DNA of 64,000 nucleotides, from positions 38,038,569-38,102,568 of the forward strand of contig OZ034975.1 of NCBI GenBank assembly GCA_964030785.1, read 5' to 3'. Shown piece after piece: positions 59,041 to 64,000 of the stretch. The position numbers were made by a program, and so were the translations under genes. How positions within the stretch are numbered: the stretch's first letter is position 1; each line of letters begins with the position of its first letter. The notes below the pieces were generated by a model. It saw nothing but the letters and a program-made list of their open reading frames with translations. It did not search any database and was not told the DNA's origin. Source of the stretch: Siderastrea siderea (Eukaryota > Cnidaria > Anthozoa > Scleractinia > Rhizangiidae).

Positions 59041-60289
59041 TTAGTTTCCAGAAGGCAACTGCAATTTGCCATTTTTTTTCGATCTCAGTACCTACATGTA
59101 TGAAATAAAAGCACTGCATTGTGGAAAGTGCTTCTTACTATTTGTCACTCATAATGGAATGTTCATGTTTTAGGAAGTTCAAATAATTACTGCATGCATT
59201 TTTTGGTTTTCTCAAAAATCATTGTATTCCCAGGGGGGAATCCAGATGTAAGCAAAGGATTTTTTTTATGCAATTGACATATTTGTACTGATGTGTTTTT
59301 GCTTTCTAAAGGCAATCTGGCTTGTTTAACTGACAATTGTCTGCTGGGATTAGTGAGAACATGTTTGATTAATTGCGATTGGCTCTTTACTGAGTTAAGC
59401 AAAGGAGACTGGAGATGATTGAACATCCAGTAAACTTAAATGAGGTCCTGCCATTTTGTTGCTCATTCGATCGATTGATATTCAAGTACTTAAAACCTTA
59501 CGCGTATTACCCAATGAACCGTGCAAAGGGCGGAAGACAATTACATGTAACAACTTTTTAGACAAATGACTAAAAGAGTTTGGATAGCTGCAAATGAGGG
59601 GTTCAGGCGATGATTTATTAATTATTTGTCAGGATTCCACAAATGCTGGAAAGAAGAACACTTTCACGGGTGGATGCAAAAATTTCCAACAATAGGCACT
59701 TGTACGTCTCATGAATCAGGTGGATCACAAAATTAAAGCAAAGTATAGCTTCGGCAACAACATTTCAAAGCTGGAAGTGACAATGCTAGCAAAGTGAATG
59801 ACAACTCCCTTAATAAATGACATTGAGTATAATTACTATTCTGTTCACCCATTCTTTCTGTTCATTAATGTCACATATGTCAAAAATTGCATTGTGAATG
59901 CTTTAATAATGTATGTTACATACAATATTAGTTATTTGATGTTGTCAAAAGAAAAACAATAAAGTTAATATTATTTTAAGGATGAAAGTAATTTGCCAGG
60001 TGCTCGTTCTCATAATTTTGCACTCCAAGAACTGAAAATGTTCTTCAATTGATGAACTTAGAGTTGAGGAGGGGAAAGAAAAGAAAGATGCTCCAATGAA
60101 AGTCTAATTTATTTAAATTGTAACTACAGTGAACTTTTTTTTGCAGTCCTCTATCAGGCATTTAAGCCTCCACTTTTAGTGGCCCTGGTTAGTTTTAAAT
60201 CACCACTGGTGACTGGGCGACTGCCAATTTGTAGCCCTGAATTTGTTTTTTTTTTTTTCACTGATCCTTTTTTTCTGTTCTAGGCATGT

Positions 60290-60333
60290 ATGCCAGCAGT
60301 GATCAGTGATGCAGCATTTTCTTACAGTGAAGG
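60290..60333 (+). other. Possible isolated exon
   Basis: TTCTGTTCTAG acceptor and GTACGTGG donor enclose a short open stretch (ACMPAVISDAAFSYSE). The polypyrimidine tract is good, but no neighbour exon was recognised in the last 4 kb. Confidence 0.25.
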
Positions 60334-61892
60334 TACGTGGAAGATATCAGTTATATAATTAGCCCAGCTTACGTATCTAACTGTTCAGTAAATTGAACTG
60401 GATTGAATGCAGTGATTGGGTTAATTTGGGTTCGGTTATTGAACACAATAATTATTAACCAAAAATATGCCTATATATACAGCTGTGTTTGATTCCATTC
60501 AATTTCTGAACCCAGTCCAACATAATTAAACAGTTTTAAAATCATTCAAATATATAGATTTAGCCAAGCCTAAAAGTGGAGCTCCAATTTTAATTTGGCA
60601 ATCCTATTATTCACAATGGAAAATAAAAATTGAACCAACGATAAAATTTAACCACAACATTTACATGAGTGTGCCATCAAGACTTCCATTTGGGCGGCAA
60701 TGAGAGCCTTTACATCTGGACTTAAGGGGGGAGACTCTTAATCACCATATTGTTGCTGTGGGAAGTTCCTCAGAGCCATCATATCTTGGAAACCCTATTA
60801 CTTCCGCAGATAAGCTGCTTGGCCACGTTTGTTTTATGGGAAAGGCTTTCAAGATTTTCAAGTCACAACCATATTCAGCATGTCACTTGACCTGAACAGA
60901 AAAAATGCTAAAACTCAAACAGCATACAGTTCTCGCTATTGTAAACATTGCAAACATTTAAAGATTATCAGGATGCAAAATTTGAAGCAACAGTTTCTAG
61001 AAATTTGCTTTATTATGAATATAAAAGTTATGACGGCACAAGCACATATCTTTATACATTTTTGTGCTGTAGTTCTTCTATTCTTTGTAAAAACAGTAAT
61101 CGCATGCTTCGGATTGTAAAGAAGGGTGGGGCGATTCGCAAAAAAATTGGAACTTTACTAGTTTCCTCTTAGTTTTACTGATTTTCTTTTTAATGTGCGG
61201 TTGGGGACTGGCACTAGCTATGCACGTGCAATGTTCAGTTGTGGAATTCAGATGTTCTTCTTCATTATTTCACCAATATAGCGGCATGAAATGCTGAAAA
61301 CAGCGTATGACAGAATACCATCCACAAAAATCCCTTAGCAACAATGCGATAGTTAAGAATCTCCCTTCCTCAAGTTATAAAATCCTTTTTTCACGGTGAT
61401 GTGAGATTTATCTGGATGGCTATATGGTTAATTAACTTAACGCAGAATGAATCAAATAGTTACACCATGTTTACATGACACCGGTATGAACTCACCCAGG
61501 TATGGCTCGCACTGTTACAAGATTTTGTGCTGTAATCATGTAACAAATACAGAGAAGCAAGAGGGAACTGGGGTGAACTTGTATCAGAATGAAAAGCATA
61601 CAATGAACTGGTGTCATGCAAAAACCCCCTCAGACTAAAGTTGAGCAGCTCTCAAGAATGTTTAACAACATCCTCAGATACCCAGGGGCAGTAAAACCCT
61701 GATTTCATTAAAGCAGTGTAAAGTCAGACTGGTGCAATTTTGTTTACATGAGACCAGTCTGAAATTCAGACTGGCATAAGTATTTACATGAGACCAACCA
61801 TCTCTAAAAATACAGTTTACTTTTTGTCCACTTGGAATGTTTCAATGCCACTTATTTAAATGCACATATATGCATGCTCAAAACTCAAAACA

Positions 61893-62356
61893 AATACCAT
61901 AAACTGCCGCTTATAAGCCCGCCTGCTTACAAGCCCCCCCCCCGGCTATAGGCCCATCTACCTGTAAACAAAAGATACATCCGGTAATAAGCCCGCCCGG
62001 ATATAAGTCCTCCTCTAGTTTTCCCTGTTTCCTTAATATTAAGCACTCTCACAGAAAACTGCAAAGATGAACTCTGAGCTTCTGTTTTGTTATGTTCCGG
62101 TTACGTTTGTGTTGTTGCAGTTTTGATTTTGTTGTTAAAATTGAAATGAATTCGATTTATTATGACATTTCAAAGGTTAATTACAAAGTGGTACATTAAA
62201 AACGTATTTCGATCAACACTGCTGTGGCTCATTTCGTAACGTTTTTCTTATTCTGCTTATAAGCCCCCCGGATATAAGCCCCTCCGTTTATAAGCCCACC
62301 CAAAACCCCTTACAAAGTTGTATAAGCCTAGGGCTTATAAGCGACAGTTTATGGTG
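61893..62356. mobile_element. ~460-bp MITE with CCATAAACTGCCGCTTATAAGC ends
   Basis: ACCATAAACTGCCGCTTATAAG at the left mirrors CTTATAAGCGACAGTTTATGGT at the right. Repeated CTTATAAGCCC motifs occur near both ends. TSD unresolved. Confidence 0.7.
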
Positions 62357-62799
62357 TCTTAAAACATTTGAGGTAGTTTTTCATGTGAGCGTGCATGCTC
62401 AGTGCATGACACGGCATGACATTGCCAATTTTGTGAACTGTGTGCGCAGTATGGATGCGCAGAAAAAAATTGCGCAAATATCCTTAGAACCTCCCTAAAG
62501 CCATGGGCTTACTTTTGGCAACTGAGATAATTAAACTCTGCTTTATTTTCCATACAGGTTTTTATTCCATCAACCTGATGTCAGAAAAAATATGGCAGTT
62601 TATTGTAAGGCTTTGGTTAATAAATTTGTACTCTTAGCTACATGTATGTTCCCAGGCAGACATTATCAATTGAAATAAAAAATTTTAAGAGCAGTTTTGA
62701 AATAAGGTTTTATATTTTTGGTCTTTTTTTTGGCAAATTTTGATGTTGGTGATTAGTTTGACTGTATCCACATACACTTTATGTTCCCTCCCAGGTAAA

Positions 62800-63295
62800 A
62801 TTGTGAGGCGGGATCCCGCCAATCCCACCTCGGATCCCGCCTTCTTCAGGCGGGATCCCACCTGGGATCCCGCCCGGGATTATGAAACATCCCAAGTGGG
62901 ATTCCGCCAATCCCGCCTGAAATCATTAGCAGGATCCCACATCCATCCCAGGTGGGATCCCACCTTAAATTCCAGGTGGGATCCCACCAATCCCGCCAGA
63001 AATCATTGGTACTATCCTGCATCCATCCCAGGTGGGATCCTGCCTGAAATCATTGGTGAGAGATCCTGCCTTAGATCCCAGGTGGGAATTCAAATGCCTT
63101 CAATCCCACCGGTTATCATATACCAGGTGCAGAATCCCACATATCCAGCCCACAAAGGATCTTGCCAATTTCACCAGAAATTGTAAGTGGGATCCCAGGA
63201 TCATTTGTACTGCTATAGTCTCGATCACTGCTCTGATCGAATGCTAACAGTGTAGCTGCCATCCCATGGACCAGGTATTCTGGGATCCCACCATT
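62800..63295. repeat. GGGATCCC-rich minisatellite
   Basis: Imperfect units built on CAGGTGGGATCCCACCAATCC and AAATCATTGGT. Each carries the palindrome GGGATCCC or a one-base variant. An open frame of about 150 codons across it is driven by the repeat. Confidence 0.75.
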
Positions 63296-63299
63296 CCAT

Positions 63300-64000
63300 C
63301 CAGGTTACATTGATAAATTAATATTACACCTGTATATCAAATAACACCTACTGCTAGCCTGTTTTGAATTCAAGCCATCACTTTAATTTCAAAATATCAA
63401 TTGCAATATCAAATAAAACACAGCTACTTGGTCTGTAAACTTATTAACTAAATGAGTTGTAACATACAAGTCATATGTATAACCTTGAAAAACATTCTTA
63501 CAGAAATTGCTTACAAATAATAAAAAATACCTTAAAACCTTTTCTTGTGAATATATTATTTTAAACCATTAATTCACCACAGTTTCAGCACTCTGGAAAC
63601 TAGCCATCTTTTACTGACGCAGTGAAGCTGTGATTAAAATAACATCTCCACAAAGTTCACAAGAGTCTTCATATGACATATTGAATACTATGTTTTTCGG
63701 ACGCATGTACATGGCCTACATGTATGTGTTGTCCTCTGAAATTCACACCAGTGAAGACATTTTCAAGAATTGTAAACACAGTCACTGACTGGAAGAAAAT
63801 TTAAGTCAACACTGGGAAAATTACAATTATTTAATTCTGAATTGCTACACCTAGAACTTCCTTGAAATAAAGCTTCATCAGTATTTACAACGTGAATCAG
63901 GCGACATTGTCTTGATTTTTCTTTTTTCAGCATTGTTTCCTGGTAGTTTGAGCTGTTATTAAAAGTGACTTAGCTTTAATACATGAGCAGGCTACTCTTG
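63300..64000. other. No feature recognised
   Basis: AT-rich sequence without supported exon, repeat structure or RNA gene. Confidence 0.5.

Noticed and set aside
62740..63186. 148-residue open frame with repeated RDPTWDP-like motifs
   Set aside because: It follows the GGGATCCC minisatellite period, and no start context or splice sites fit.

Overview
This is animal nuclear DNA. Genes are split by GT-AG introns that keep reading phase, intergenic space is AT-rich, and the repeats are of eukaryotic types: Penelope-like, CR1/Jockey-like and L1/Tx1-like retroelements, tRNA-derived SINEs, a Polinton/Maverick remnant and many terminal-inverted-repeat (TIR) DNA transposons. The mix of these families, a P2X7-intracellular-domain gene and receptor tails with repeated YAxVDKSKK motifs suggests a cnidarian, probably an anthozoan such as a stony coral. 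That assignment is from memory of such genomes, not from a search.

Layout. 1-2450 (+): the 3' five exons of a transposase-derived gene ending in a zinc knuckle, followed by a 305-bp tandem repeat (2560-3640) holding a 169-bp MITE with target-site duplication (TSD). 5174-5801 (-): a two-exon P2X7-intracellular-domain-like gene with a damaged 3' end. 6074-6352 (-): the tail of a non-LTR ORF2. 6345-13722: two tandem ~3.7-kb copies (A and B) of the last part of a receptor gene, both broken. 14-17.4 kb: hexamer repeats, hairpin MITEs and a Penelope-like relic. 22641-35186 (-): an apparently intact receptor 3' end, read as a juxtamembrane exon, a transmembrane exon, a tail exon with tyrosine motifs and a last exon with more tyrosine motifs. 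Its large intron holds two clusters of CATGCCCGGCATG palindromes and a possible second minus-strand transcript (26.2-28.0 kb). 33.1-34.6 kb: a 736-bp tandem duplication beside a 218-bp palindrome. 35.9-39.1 kb: two decayed non-LTR retrotransposons of different clades. 45.2-48.1 kb: a Polinton-type integrase fragment and a type B DNA polymerase pseudogene in convergent orientation.

The most striking object is 48961-57045: an 8085-bp DNA transposon with long TIRs (about 325 and 380 bp, rich in ~40-bp tandem repeats) and a perfect 6-bp TSD (CAAAGG). It carries an integrase-like DDE transposase gene (+) and a convergent HECT-type ubiquitin-ligase-like gene (-). TIR start and TSD length fit what I recall of the IS3EU group. 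It is dead (stops, frameshifts, loss of the first catalytic Asp region) and was itself hit by a 2041-bp TTAA-flanked element, holding a Penelope fragment and a double-hairpin repeat, and by a 413-bp Harbinger-like MITE. 57-64 kb holds more repeats and no clear gene.

No complete protein-coding gene lies within the window. The likeliest host gene is the minus-strand receptor, whose extracellular exons would lie beyond about 35.2 kb and were not recognised.
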